A program made the position numbers and the translations under genes. Of a stretch of 64,000 nt of DNA, positions 1 to 10,770 are shown one piece after another. Numbering within the stretch: position 1 is the stretch's first letter; each line of letters begins with the position of its first letter. Origin of the DNA: Thamnidium elegans. Its lineage: Eukaryota > Mucoromycota > Mucoromycetes > Mucorales > Mucoraceae. The DNA lies in contig JAIXMG010000011.1 of the NCBI GenBank assembly GCA_025201345.1, forward strand, positions 248,001 to 312,000. Reading direction: 5' to 3'. Below the pieces are notes generated by a model. The model was given only the letters and a program-made list of their open reading frames with translations, had not been told where the DNA came from and did not search any database.

Positions 1-18
1 TTTTTATCACTTACTGGA

Positions 19-430
19 TAATCGTACCAATTGACTGCTTCCGGGATTATTCAACCCATATGAAACCGGCTTTTTACCGAATCGTTTAATTTCTGATAAT
101 GGTTGAATCAACAACACTTTTATGGCTAATGCAAGAAAAACAAAGTCTCCTTTGGTAGCAGTTCTTCTTGACCAAGAAAAAGCGTACGATAGGATACATC
201 CAGAATATATAGGCCGTGTTCTCTCTCCACCAGGTTTGGTATCTACCCTGGATAAGCTATTTTTTGGAACAAAAATAAATATCTGTTACTCATCACCAGC
301 TACTTTAAGATTTGATCCAATAATAGGACATGTACCTGATTTTTTTTTCAAAATTCCAAGTTACGCTGATGATTTAGAAGTGTTTTTGAATAGTACTAAG
401 TATTTTACAGTGCTACAGCTATGTATCTAA
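19..430 (+). pseudogene. Decayed LINE reverse transcriptase fragment
   Basis: This is the fingers and palm part of a non-LTR retrotransposon reverse transcriptase. With two in-frame stops read through, the translation shows the LINE motif ETGFLPNRLISDNG, then VLLDQEKAYDRIHPEY (motif A, catalytic D), and later YADDLEVFL (motif C, the YADD catalytic pair). The segment that normally separates A and C, including the RQGDPLSP block, is missing and replaced by about 30 unrelated residues, so there is an internal deletion. Position 122 opens the longest stop-free piece but is not a natural start. A dispersed repeat follows directly at 490-705, possibly the element's 3' tail. It cannot encode an active enzyme. 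Confidence 0.85.
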
Positions 431-489
431 TGATCTAGTCGCTGCTTGATTTCAGCAGTTATATATAAAAATAAAGTTTTTTTTTTATA

Positions 490-705
490 ATTCATTAAGA
501 AATAGGAAAGACTTCTCGAGCCCTACGCAGTTATCGTAAATCCTACATGTATTGTACGTACTTGTTATGTTACTATCTGCTATTATTATATCGAATTGAA
601 TCATTTAAACTGTCTTCGCCTATATTTTTACGATATTCTTTATAGCTATAAAAGTGTTGCTTTTAAATATATTTATAACAACAGGCCAATTTTCTCGGTG
701 TTGGT
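490..705 (+). repeat. Dispersed repeat, copy A (possible LINE 3' tail)
   Basis: About 200 bp that recur at 19199-19405 in the same orientation. Shared blocks include CCCTACxCAGTT, ATCGAATT.AATCATTTAAA, TTCTTTATAGCT and CAATTTTCTC, in the same order and spacing. Because copy A begins shortly after the reverse transcriptase remnant, it may be the non-coding 3' end of that LINE family. Copy B stands alone. Identity is judged by eye. Confidence 0.7.
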
Positions 706-909
706 ACCATTAGAAATTGTTTTATTCTTACTTTTGTAAAAATGGAAAAGGTCTATACATGATGGTAGATGTCAGAGGTAAAGACAAATATTAAGAACTG
801 TATAGTAGAGTAATAGAGTATGTTAAGTTATTGCTGGTATTACTGCATATAATTATCTCGAAAAAATACAGCCAAACCACTTATATGTTTTATTACTATT
901 TAAATAAAA

Positions 910-1491
910 CTATAAGAGCGTGTCTTGTGCTCTCTTTAGTTCTCTTTTACTCAAGCTTAGAGATAACTGAGCTAATTCTAACGCATTTCGATATTCACAA
1001 ATTTTAGATTTTTTCATTTCAACTTCTTTTTTTAATATGTTGATTTCGGCTGTGTCTTTGACAACTAACTTAATTGGTACCACAATACGAATATCATTTA
1101 AACGAGCTGGTTTCCTAAAAAAAAAAAAAGTTGTCAAGTTAGTACCATACTTTGGTTTATACGAAAAGCTCTTTTTTTTTCTTACATGCAGATAGGACAG
1201 AAGGTTTTTTTATCGCCTAATTTATGTGCTCTTTCAGTAATCCATCGAGTAATACAACTAATAGGGTAAACTTTTATTTAGTTCTAAAACGCAAAAAAAA
1301 AAGGAGATATATACACTCATTCACCTTTTACCAAAGAGATGACCACATTTCAAACTAACTAGGCAATGACCCCCACCACTTGTCCAAACTTCCGAACAAA
1401 TAGTACAAGTAATATGCTCATCTTCTACTTCTCTAGTTTGTGTATTCTCTATCTTTTGCCTTTTATTACTGTCTACATTAATTTCTGCCAT
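910..1491 (-). CDS. RING finger protein resembling the N-terminal half of RFWD3, no WD40 domain
   Basis: Three exons encode about 130 residues. Exon 1 starts at ATG 1491 and carries [14 protein letters not shown] and LKCGHLFGK; exon 2 adds [18 protein letters not shown] and CPICM; exon 3 (to TAG at 910-912) adds [13 protein letters not shown] and a coiled coil of K/E-rich heptads. Together this is a complete C3HC4 RING followed by a helical segment, in the order of the E3 ubiquitin ligase RFWD3 (RING with EPWT-like spacing, then coiled coil). In RFWD3 a WD40 propeller follows; here a stop comes instead and no continuation is visible. The likely role is ubiquitin transfer; DNA-damage function is inference from similarity. 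It is divergent from SEM1, 600 bp away. Confidence 0.75.
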
Positions 1492-1729
1492 AGAAGGTAT
1501 TTGAGTGCAAAATAAATGTATCCCCTAGTCGTTTTTTATTTTATGATTTATTAAAAGACCCTCCCGGACCGGATTGAGCGAAACAGAAAGAGAGAAAGAG
1601 TCTTTTAAACAAAAGAAAAAGAGAAAAAAGATGTTACTTGGGGGTATAATAAGAAGGTTTAAATGAAAAAGAAAAGTTTCAGTACAACGGTTAGTTTTCG
1701 AACTGCTTGAGGTACATGTACATGGCTAA

Positions 1730-1978
1730 CAAGGTGTCATATACTCTACTCCGTTAACATATCCTACTAATAATATTAAAAATAAAATATCTTCTAATCT
1801 ATTAGAGCTTCAAAACCTGCTCACAGTAAATATCTCCTATGAAAATGATTACGCAACTGCAGATACTTTTAATAAGGCAATTATAGATTTCAAAAAAATC
1901 TATAGAGATTTAATAAAACAAACTACTGAATCGCTCCCTAACAACGTCAACATGCGAACTCAAATAAAATGGTTTTGA
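1730..1978 (+). pseudogene. Unassigned 83-codon open fragment without start codon
   Basis: A stop-free stretch with coding-like composition: STPLTYPTNNIKNKIS, then a helical part containing LLELQNLLTVN and FNKAIIDFKKIYRDLIK, ending QIKWF and TGA. It has no ATG and no obvious exon partner. It lies between the divergent RING gene and SEM1 and resembles a leftover of a larger gene or mobile element. I do not recognise the family. Confidence 0.3.
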
Positions 1979-2093
1979 TAATTGAAATGTGACCATTTTT
2001 ATTTGGGACATGTCACCTGGCCGACTACGCGTTCCAAAAAAAAAAAAGAAAAACGAGAGAGCGACTTCTTTATATCTTTTTATCACTAAAATA

Positions 2094-2483
2094 ATGTCTG
2101 CACAACAACAACAACAGCAACAAAAATTGACTGAAGAACAATCCAAGAAAAACTTGGCTCAACTTGGAGCTCTTGAAGAAGACGATGAGTTTGAGGAGTT
2201 TGCTGCTGAAGGTACACTTTAAAAGAAAAAAAAAAATATAGCAAATGAAATTTAAATAAAATGGTTATAGATTGGGGAGAGAATGAAGAAGATCAAAACG
2301 ACGCTCACTTCTGGGAAGATAACTGGGATGACGATGATGTTGAGGATGATTTCTCAAAGCAATTACGGTAAAATAAAGAGGAAATTTGTACGAACCAAAA
2401 AAAAAAAAATTAAACTAATAAAAATATAATACAGTGCTGAACTTGAGAAGGAATCAAGTCAACCTCAACCTATGAAAATGTAA
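2094..2483 (+). CDS. SEM1: 26S proteasome lid subunit SEM1/DSS1
   Basis: Three exons (2094-2211, 2271-2367, 2435-2483) give a small very acidic protein of about 87 residues. It shows the DSS1 signature: EEDDEFEEF, then [28 protein letters not shown], here quoted only for its key parts (EEFAAEDW-type core, the [10 protein letters not shown] block, and a C-terminal amphipathic tail FSKQLRAELEKE). SEM1 is a disordered linker of the proteasome lid and also binds BRCA2-type and TREX-2 complexes. The N-terminus carries a seven-glutamine run (CAA/CAG repeat) that most orthologues lack. Introns are 59 and 67 nt. Start ATG 2094 is the only one before the conserved core. Confidence 0.95.
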
Positions 2484-2861
2484 AAGAAACAAAAAGAGAC
2501 GAATATAAACCGAATTCTATTTTTTTAAAAGAATAGTGACATTACTGGAAGAAAGAGAGAGATTACTGTCTTATGTACAAACAATAAATTCCTTTTTTTT
2601 TTTTTAATTTTTTTTATTTATTATCTCAAGAAAGAAAAAAAGGTGAATATATAGAGTTTGAATAAATGGCATCCCGTTTCTTTTTTTTTTTACATAAAAA
2701 AAAACCAGTAAATAGTAAAAGGGAGGGGGGAAATATATACATTGTTTAGCCCAACTGGTAGTAGGCATCATATGTACTAGGGGAAGGAGGGGGAAAAAGT
2801 GCGTTCTAAAGGAGAGTACTGTTGGCTATGGTATCAATAGCAATAAAACAAGTACAAGTAT

Positions 2862-3224
2862 TTAGCTCCATGAACTAGATATAAGATCTTTCTGAACATA
2901 ATCATCAGCAGTGACATTGGAAATACCAAACAATGTAGAGTCTCTTCTAGGTTTACCACCCACTTTACTATCATTTATAGCTATGGGTCTAGAGACAGAG
3001 ATAGAATGGTTTCTTCCTAGTCGTTCAGCAGGTAATGGTTGGGCAGAAAATACGTTATGTGTATCATTATTTTGAATGATTTCGCCAGTGACAGACGGTC
3101 TTCTGCGAATGTCTGCATTTGAATTATTTTCTTGTTTTTCAGTATTATTATTATTATCACTTGTGGAATTATCAGATCCACGAGTAATGCTATCACGAAT
3201 CGAGTTTAAAAGCTTTGTAAACAT
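2862..3224 (-). CDS. Small basic, serine-rich hypothetical protein
   Basis: A single-exon 120-residue ORF. The N-terminus MFTKLLNSIRDSITRG could form an amphipathic helix; the middle is an Asn/Ser-rich low-complexity run; the rest is polar and contains three basophilic kinase sites (RRRPSV, GRNHSISVS, PRRDST). The C-terminus ADDYVQKDLISSSWS is less simple in composition and looks conserved. No catalytic domain or membrane segment is visible. It lies tail-to-tail with SEM1 and upstream of GNL3L on the same strand. Likely a phosphorylated adaptor, but this is inference; I do not recognise the family. Confidence 0.6.
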   Translation of the reverse strand: MFTKLLNSIRDSITRGSDNSTSDNNNNTEKQENNSNADIRRRPSVTGEIIQNNDTHNVFSAQPLPAERLGRNHSISVSRPIAINDSKVGGKPRRDSTLFGISNVTADDYVQKDLISSSWS

Positions 3225-3419
3225 CTATCTTATATATATATAAAAAAAGAAAAGAGAGAAAGAAAGACAAAAAGGAAACTTAGGATAAGACATATTATAT
3301 ATAAAACGTATGGTGTGTGTGTGGGACTATTTTTATAATGTTTCTGCATCAAGAAATGAATCTGAACGAATGATAATAATGGTATTTTTTTTTTGAGTCT
3401 AAAAGTTTATTTTCTCACT

Positions 3420-5667
3420 TTACAATTCTTCGTCTTCATCAGGGATTGGTGCGGATGCCAAACCAATATTAAATTGGAAGTTTTGAACTGGCTCGTCTTG
3501 CATCATATCATCGTCTTCGTCCATTAAATTATTTGATGTATTGTGAATACCTTCTGCTTGCTTTCTGGCTTTCTTTTGTTGAGCTTTCAGTTGTTTCTTT
3601 AATTGTTGGTTAAGTTGAGGATTTAATTGTTCTTCATCTGGTGTAAGAATTTGTTGATGTCTACTATTAGCATTCTTCTTTTTCATCAATAACATTTTAT
3701 CAACTTGAATTACAGGTTGTGATGTAGTTTTTGCTTCTCCACTTATCATCATGCTTTCTGACATATCCATACTACTAGATGCTTCCGTACTCATACTACA
3801 TATATATATTTATATGTAAGAAAGTAATAATAAAAAAATACACCGACAAGTAAGACTTACCCATCCATATCAGCATCTTGAGCCATATCGATATCGGTAT
3901 TAGCTTGCTAAATTTTTAAACTTTTTTTTAGTACATGATAAATAATAAAAATGACAAATAATTACCATAACAACACTAGAACTAAAGTCATTAGCAGACT
4001 TCAAACCTGATAAAACAACATCAGTTGATTCAAGATCCAAATCCAATTCTTTACCCCAAGCATTAACAACAGCAGCATCAATATGACTTTGCTTTGATGA
4101 AGGAGGTATAGTATAATAAGGAATCTTTCCACCATTCCAATCCGTTAATACGTGGCGAGCAACTTGATGTGTATCTGCAACACCACCCTTTATTAAAAAA
4201 TGTTAATATAAACAAAAAATTAATGCTATTTTTTTCGTTTTACCTTTTTAAGTTTACCACGTTGTTGAGCCAATAAAACCAAAAATTCATGCGCATTGTT
4301 AAAGTATGATACATTATACATTTTCATTAACTGTTCTGTTGTACATCTGGACACAATAACTTCCACTAAATAAATAATAATAATATATAAGCTTCAGTCC
4401 ATATATAAGTATTCTTGCCTTTTTACCTGGTGTAATAGGATCATCTAATAATTCAACCTTGACACAATTTCTCAAAGTAATTTCAGCAGCATTTTGACCA
4501 TCTTGACCTTGTTGAGCAAACACAATACCAGGACAATCAAGCAACTTAATATTTTTATCCAATGTAATTTGTTGAGCAACTTTAGTGAAACCTGGTGTGG
4601 AACCAACACCACAGACCTTTGATCTCTTGAGAGAATTGATCACAGATGATTTACCTACATTAGGATAACCAACAATACCAACTGTAATAGATGTTTTAAT
4701 GTTGACATTTCTACAATAATTTTTCAATAATCGAATTAAAGTATCGGCACCCAAACATTCAGCTGAATTCAACATGTTTGTACTGGCTGAATCTGTTGCT
4801 ACGTTGGACTGACTCAAGTTGTTACGTTGACTTTGAGTTGATGCTTTGAAAGCAATAGCAGGGTACTCGTTACGCAAATACTTTAACCATTGTTCAACAT
4901 TTTCTTTAGGAACCAAATCTATAAACCAGCTTATCAGTTTAAATGATAAAATAAAAAGAGAAATGTTATTAGCTATGTCTTACCAATTTTATTCAAGACA
5001 AGAATAATCTTCTTATCAAGACCACTATCCATAACCATACGTTCTACACTACGTGTACGTGTACCCAAAGGATCACGAGCATCCAAAACTTCCAAAATAA
5101 CATCGGCACTTTCCAATACCTTTCTAAACTCTCTATAATAAGCCTTCTTGGAATTATCTTTTTGTCCTGATGCTGCTGCGTCTTTAATTTCTTTAGGATC
5201 ATCGTTTACACCAACAATTTCATCAAAATCTTGACTTCTCTTGTCTGCACTCTTTGCTAAATCAAATATATTCAAATTTCTATTCTTGTTTTGCAAGTTT
5301 TGACGAGCTAAATCTTGACGTTCCTTATTACCAGCAATCTATTGTTTATTATATTAGTAACATTTTTCTATTTCTTTTCTTTTATGTATTGATTTCTTAC
5401 TCTCAGCCTTTTTTGTTCTTCCTTGTTTTGCACCTTCTTTTTAAAGTTGGCAAAGTTGGGTACTCCCGGGTCTTTCTTTCCCTCTAATAATAATATATAT
5501 ATTTTAGATACGTATGAATAAAAGAGATCAAAAAAGTTACTTACTGACTCCATTCAAACGATCGGCATTACGTCCCTTCTTGTTTTCTATACAAAGAAAA
5601 CGTACTCCAAGTTAGTGACATATTTATTATTCTATCTGGTAAAAAAACACATACTGATTCCTGCCAT
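3420..5667 (-). CDS. GNL3L: Nucleolar circularly permuted GTPase, GNL3L/Grn1 (nucleostemin) family
   Basis: A multi-exon gene whose first exon is only 13 nt (5655-5667, MAGI). Early exons give a lysine-rich N-terminus with [14 protein letters not shown], the GN3L N-terminal signature. The permuted G motifs come in order G4 (VLNKID), G1 P-loop (GYPNVGKSS), G2 region (GSTPGFT) and G3 (LLDCPGIV). DARDPLGTR marks the YlqF/YawG clade. After the GTPase come [16 protein letters not shown] and [15 protein letters not shown], the helical C-domain, and a Q/K-rich tail ending in an acidic stretch (PIPDEDEEL). The protein acts in nucleolar 60S subunit assembly and export. At least eight exons are needed; the acidic tail exon is 3420-3794. 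Confidence 0.93.
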
Positions 5668-6135
5668 TATGTCTATGTAATAACAATAGAAAACGTTTAC
5701 ACCTTAAAATATTTTTTTTCCTTTTGGATTTAAGCCATCTCGAAACCCAGACCACTGTCACAAAAGAGCAGTCCCTAATTCATGACAAATATGCTTCAAG
5801 AAATACATGGAGGGAGAGAGGAGGAAACAAGTGTGCAATTGTTCTTTTTTTAAAAGTCATACAGAGTAATGGTTCTTTATTAAAGATATAATATAACTCA
5901 TAGGCTTACAGTTGCGTTTTATGTGTATATTTAATTAAACTATTTCAGGAGTAGCTTTCTTTTTGACAGATCAATGCAGCAACTAATTATGCATAAATAC
6001 AGCTTCTAAACAGAAGGACTGATTTCAACATCGAGTCATGTATTCAAACAGCTTTATGTTTTACAAGATCTTTACGAAGTCTGTATATCTACAAAGAAGG
6101 CTTTTTTTTTTTGTCAAGTATTTTTACTAGCTAGA
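5668..6135. other. Gap: GNL3L promoter and non-coding DNA
   Basis: About 470 bp without a convincing gene. The first part serves as the GNL3L upstream region. From about 6045 a few codons in the same direction as the following relic may be its decayed 5' end, interrupted by a T-run and stops. Confidence 0.4.
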
Positions 6136-7371
6136 GTGTTTATAGCATTGCGCCAACATATTAGTGAATTCACCGGGCTGAGACGCCTCGATATTTTGTT
6201 CTTGATGCACAGACAACTGAATTATTTGAATGGGTTGATTGAAGATTGTCCTCATCTAGAAAAGATAAAAATTAACATGTGCTTTGTAGGTATGGATCTC
6301 GTTGAATTAAAAACTGTTATACCGATCAATCCACGCCCAGATATTCATATATTTAAAAGTCAAAGTACTATAATCGCTATTAATATGGATCAACTAAAAT
6401 ACACGATGCAAAAATTCACCAAACTTCAACATTTAAAGATTAACTTTGATCTGTACTCAGAGTATGTTTATCATGACGGTGATTCTGCACCCGATGTACT
6501 AGCTCAATTCTTCGATTATTTGATGTCTATAGCCGTATGCAAAGCCGGGTTGACCGTTCCAAGATCAAAATTTATTGACGCTTGGAACGAATTTATAATT
6601 AGAACAGATCAAAGTAAATAACTAGTCTTTAAGTCTTTTTGGACTTTCAACGGTGAGTCTGAAAGAACACTAATAAAAATCGAGCAAAATTCCATAAAAA
6701 TAAATTTTCCAGCGCCTAATGATAGTATTGTATTTTCTCATACTGGATTTTTATTCAATTTTGGTGGAAAAATTAGGTCGCTTCAAATAGAAGATATATG
6801 GAGTAAATACATGTATCAAAACGTAGAATGTATTCTTTACAATACTATCAATTGCTTTGATTTTCTATTAGATATTTTTCAGCTATATCCCTCGTTACAT
6901 AAACTTACTTTGTGTAGTCCTAAGATATGTTGTTATATGACAACTTTGTATAGCAGCACACTAAACTAAAAACACTGACTAAAACCTAACTTGAACCCAA
7001 CCCAAACTACGAGTTTCTTCAACATATTTCTTTTTATTCACCAAAACTTAAAGAAGTTCATTTGCAGTATAATAATAACCAGCCTGAAAATAAACCTACG
7101 GTTATCAAAGTTGGTTTGCCCAATTCATCGCTCGACTTTTTTAACTAGAAATATGACATTTATGATTTTGACGACATGGGTAATTTGCACCTTTTAATCA
7201 AATTGAAAACAAAAAAAGATATCGTTCTATGTATTTTCCAACAATCTCGTACTAGTAGTTGACGAAAAAGAATTTGAAGAACTATTACCTAATAATCTTT
7301 GTGTCGAAATCGATTGTAAGAGTTTGAAGAAGTTACGCACGATTATGTATCCCTTTCCATACAAGTTTTAA
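6136..7371 (+). pseudogene. Decayed F-box/LRR-like gene
   Basis: A 161-residue open piece (6136-6621) reads as leucine-rich repeats: FTGLRRLDILFLMHRQLNYL, IEDCPHLEKIKINMCF, FTKLQHLKINFDL. After a stop, the same type of sequence continues in pieces: SLQIEDIWSKY and LLDIFQLYPSLHKLTLC (to about 6960), then TLKEVHLQYNNNQPENK (about 7050), and finally EFEELLPNNLCVEIDC and LKKLRTIMYPFPYK to a stop near 7371. The pieces are separated by stops and frame changes. Mucorales genomes hold large families of F-box/LRR proteins, and this looks like a dead member. No F-box remains at the 5' end. Confidence 0.6.
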
Positions 7372-7650
7372 ATGTCTTTCTTATTTGAAAAATAAATAGC
7401 TACATTCCTATCAGAATAACAAGTACCCATACTTTGGGATTTTATCCCTTCTTATTGTGGAGTCACTAAATAAGCATGACAAAAGCTACAGTAGATATTT
7501 TTCGAAGTTTTAACTGTTTGTATTACTCATATTGATACCATCAAGACCTTCTTTTGAGTAAGTTTCTAATGTGAGAAAAAAAACATTATTAGGAATTCAG
7601 ACTGGATAAAACCCAACTCTAGACTTTTTATTTGTTAAAATTATCTTTAA

Positions 7651-8035
7651 TACTAAGTTGGAAAAGGTGCTCGAAGAACATCGTGCTCGTAAGAAGACAG
7701 ATAAGAATTATATTATGACCATTTTATTAAAGGAGGCTTCTCATACACATACTTCCAGGCAAGAGAGATATTTAGCAGGCTCGTATATATAGAGAGAGCT
7801 AAGGATGCCAACAGTGTATTTGTATTGGACCCTTCACTTCCCCGCGAACATCGTATGAAATATTCGAGAACAGACTACAAATTGATTTAGTTGACGTCCG
7901 TTCAGTTGAGGTACCAGTACTTTCACCAAGAACTTTGATTAGCAAAGATTACGTGCAATTTTTTTCACTAAATCCTTAAATTGGCAGTGGAACCCTCAGG
8001 TACACTTTCGTACATCTGTCTTATTCCATCCCCGA
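7651..8035 (+). pseudogene. Unassigned decayed ORF pieces
   Basis: Short coding-like pieces in changing frames: KLEKVLEEHRARKKTDKNYI, then ERAKDANSVFVLDPSLPREH, then LQIDLVDVRSVEVPVLSPRT. Stops and frameshifts separate them. The composition differs from the surrounding AT-rich spacer, so this is probably a relic of a gene or transposon. No family is recognised. The rest of 7372-9090 shows no supported gene. Confidence 0.3.
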
Positions 8036-9090
8036 CCTTAATGTTCAATTTCGAATGATTCCGTTTTTCCAAAGACATTCTGTCGTACATCATTGTATAC
8101 CATCTTACCGGTAAAAATATCTTCATATCATTTGTCATCAAAGTTAGTATATCTCATAATGGTATGTCTCGTTTTCCTTACTTTGTTTTTGCATCTCCGA
8201 GTGTATAATCGTGATTAATATAACGTAACTTACACTGCATCATGTAACGTTTACCAAGTAAGGTGCACGACAGAATATACTGCCTATAAAAATACTTTAT
8301 CAAACATAAAATATTTACTAAGGTTATTATATTTACAAATTATATAAAAGTATTAAAACATGTGAACAGCTATAGACCTAAATGTTATGTGTGGTCGATA
8401 GTGGTAATATACAAGTTGGAATTATAACCATTAGCATAATCGCTATCAAATACATGGTGCCAACGTTAAATTATTTTGGTCCGATTACCTGTCTAATGAG
8501 ATAGTACAAAAAATACCCAAATAGTAACTTGTGATACAACATAGCCAGAGTGATGGTAAGTCCGCGAGTGAAGAAAAGAGCCACTAACAACTTTTTTTTA
8601 AATATATCGCTTACCACCGAGATATATTTACTGCTAATCAAAAACAACACACCTTTATTTTACTTTAATTACTACCATAACTCACATTTTTATTAATATA
8701 ATAAGTCGTTTACGTTACAATGAATCGCATTTCAATAAAACTAGTATACGAAAAGAAGTATGGGTTTGGTCTAGAGCCGATAAAAATTAACAAACTTGAT
8801 ATCACACCAAAATGTGTACACCATACTTTTAATCTATGGTCGCACTACTTTAACTTTTTAATGTTCTGCAATTTATGCTTTGTACCAGCTAATTGTGTTT
8901 ATAACAAAAAATGAATAAATAAATAATTGCCTTTTTTAACTTTCAAGTACTGCTAAGTGTCTTCCAAAAAAAAATCTTACATGACTCTCGTACAAAAAAA
9001 AAAAAATGTATCTAACACGGCAGTATCACCGTTTTTTTATAAAAAAAAACCCTTGGAGTACATAAAAAAAAAGAATTCTAGTTTTTTTTT

Positions 9091-9100
9091 GTATATAAAA
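9091..9100 (+). promoter_or_regulatory. TATA box of the secreted-protein gene
   Basis: GTATATAAAA lies 61-70 bp before the ATG at 9161, after a T9 run. This spacing would put transcription start near 9120-9130 with a short leader. A clean TATA box fits a gene with strong or inducible expression. Confidence 0.55.
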
Positions 9101-9160
9101 AGAGGAAAGAATAATCTAATCTTTTTAAAAAATTATCGGCTTTCTTGGTTTCTTTCTATC

Positions 9161-9646
9161 ATGCTTAAACAACTCCTTACCTTAGCTCTTGTAGTATTGG
9201 CCTTCGTTGCTACTTGTACGGCTCAACCTACCTCTGTTGAAATGGTAAAGCGTAACTCTATGAAGTGTAACACTATCTCTGACAAGGTCAAGGTATGCAG
9301 GGACTCTGGAACTACTAAAATCTACGGAATGACTATGGATAAGGTAAATAGTGTTTTCTACAATGGCTTGCCTACCGGAAAGTACAGAGAATATGAATTC
9401 TGTATCAAGGGTGCCTGTGGTTCTATGAAGTCTATTACTGGTACCGAATTTAATCCCAAGAACTATCAAAGTGTTGCTAGACGTGCCAGACAACATTGGT
9501 TAAATACCGTCAATTGTATTGGGGATGGATCTATGGGCCTTGATTACTTTTACTCTACTGCTGTCGATATCACCATGCCTAATGACAATTTCCAATTCAG
9601 TTGGTGGATTAATGGTCTCCCTACCCTTACCGGCAAGTGTAAGTAA
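9161..9646 (+). CDS. Small secreted cysteine-containing protein, function unknown
   Basis: An intronless 161-residue protein. Residues 1-20 form a signal peptide (MLKQLLTLALVVLAFVATCT, cleavage likely near AQP). The mature part of about 140 residues has six cysteines, three aromatic-rich blocks and no membrane segment, so disulphide-bonded and extracellular. The open frame extends upstream to 8957, but that part is poly-A derived lysine runs and lies across the TATA box, so ATG 9161 is chosen. Codons are richer in C-ending forms (ACC, ATC, GTC, AAG) than in neighbours, suggesting high expression. It sits alone inside a mobile-element graveyard. Possible wall, lectin-like or effector protein; I do not recognise the family. 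Confidence 0.85.
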   Translation: MLKQLLTLALVVLAFVATCTAQPTSVEMVKRNSMKCNTISDKVKVCRDSGTTKIYGMTMDKVNSVFYNGLPTGKYREYEFCIKGACGSMKSITGTEFNPKNYQSVARRARQHWLNTVNCIGDGSMGLDYFYSTAVDITMPNDNFQFSWWINGLPTLTGKCK

Positions 9647-9761
9647 GACTTGGTGTGACTTATAGTTGAATGAAAAACTTCATTTATTTTACAAGTTAAA
9701 AATAATAAATTAGAAAGAGATTATTCTCTCGTTCATTAAATTTTTTTTTTTTTGTATTTTC

Positions 9762-10373
9762 TTAATTTGAAGACTTTATTAATCGTATAATCCTAGTAAG
9801 GCTGCTGGAGGTATAACTAAGAGATATGTAGCTATGTATATCATACGAGTCTTGACCTAGGGCCGCTACTTTTACAAGTCTGTGAGACTTTACTTTTTTA
9901 AAAAAGAACGTGAATTTTACAGTCAGTTTGACTAATTTTGAATTCAAAAGTACATCTCAAAATTGAATCCCCCTAATATCGCTTCTTGGTCTCCACATTG
10001 TATGCATACAGAGTAACAATATTGTCTTATGTTGCAGATCATAACTGTTCAATTGGTGAGTAGGAGCAAGAGACTTTAAAATGTAGTTCGATAATATATC
10101 TAAATTCCATGTTTCTAACTGATTTTCCTTCGAAATAGTTACAGTTAATCTCCTTTTAGCTTTAAAGAATTGACTAACATCAGATACTTCTTCAACTGGG
10201 ATGAAACACATTTAAGACTGACACAATAGCTGACCTGTAACCGTTCAACTTTGATAGTATTAAATCTTTGCAGGATATCAAGAAATTAATAACTTGTTGT
10301 GAATCATATGTTTCTGGCTGATATTTGTTTTGTATGCACCATTCAGCATATTTTTTCCATGCTGTAACTATTA
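9762..10373 (-). pseudogene. Tyrosine recombinase relic (DIRS/Crypton-like integrase)
   Basis: Read from 10373 downward, the first piece gives AWKKYAEWCIQNKYQPETYD, then INFLISCKDLILSKLNGYRS and AIVSVLNVFHP. This is the helical core-binding (SAM-like) domain of a tyrosine recombinase. After a frameshift (10211-9957) the catalytic domain begins, with LLLCMHTMWRPRSDI holding the box I arginine. A stop at 9957 cuts it; a further coding-like piece at 9762-9947 may be degraded continuation. Box II (HxxR and the nucleophile tyrosine) is absent. Such enzymes belong to DIRS/Ngaro or Crypton elements; which one cannot be decided from this part. Confidence 0.65.
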
Positions 10374-10410
10374 TAATGTTTAGTTTATTTCCCTGATCTA
10401 CTTATAAGTA

Positions 10411-10770
10411 GATTACACAAATACGACAGTATCTACTTCAGTCTGTAACCTCTGTGGGGCCTCTGAAGAAACCTTTCGTCATTTCCTGGTTTCATACCCT
10501 ATCAGACAATTGATCTGGAGACGTATATTATCTCAATACTTCCCTCACTTGACATTTTCATCCGAGATGATTTATACCTCACTTCGTCCCTTTTGGGCAT
10601 TCAAGCACCCGGACTTTCTCTCTATAATATATACCATCCTCTGACAGGTGTGGAATGTTCACTGGCTCCATAGAATGACAAATACAAACCTATTCCTGGC
10701 TCACATCCTCAACACTACTGTACCCCAAATATTCTCTCTCATTAACTTCATTCATCCTAATATCGAATAA
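10411..10770 (+). pseudogene. LINE ORF2 C-terminal fragment with zinc-knuckle
   Basis: The translation contains CNLCGASEETFRHFLVSYP, the C-x2-C...H motif found at the end of many LINE ORF2 proteins (here the last Cys is Tyr), followed by IWRRILSQYFPHL, then after one stop QVWNVHWLHRMTNTNLF and FSLINFIHPN with TAA at 10768. It is a separate, 5'-truncated LINE copy, consistent with incomplete reverse transcription. It lies against the recombinase relic on the other strand. Confidence 0.75.

Noticed and set aside
2740..2790. tRNA-like GCCCAACTGGTAGTAGG
   Set aside because: Resembles a D-arm only; no acceptor pairing or T-loop GGTTCRA follows.
8720..8914. 64-codon ORF
   Set aside because: AT-biased, no homology cue, no splice or promoter support.
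8957..9160. Upstream in-frame extension of the secreted protein
   Set aside because: Poly-A derived lysine runs that overlap a TATA box; ATG 9161 begins a clean signal peptide.
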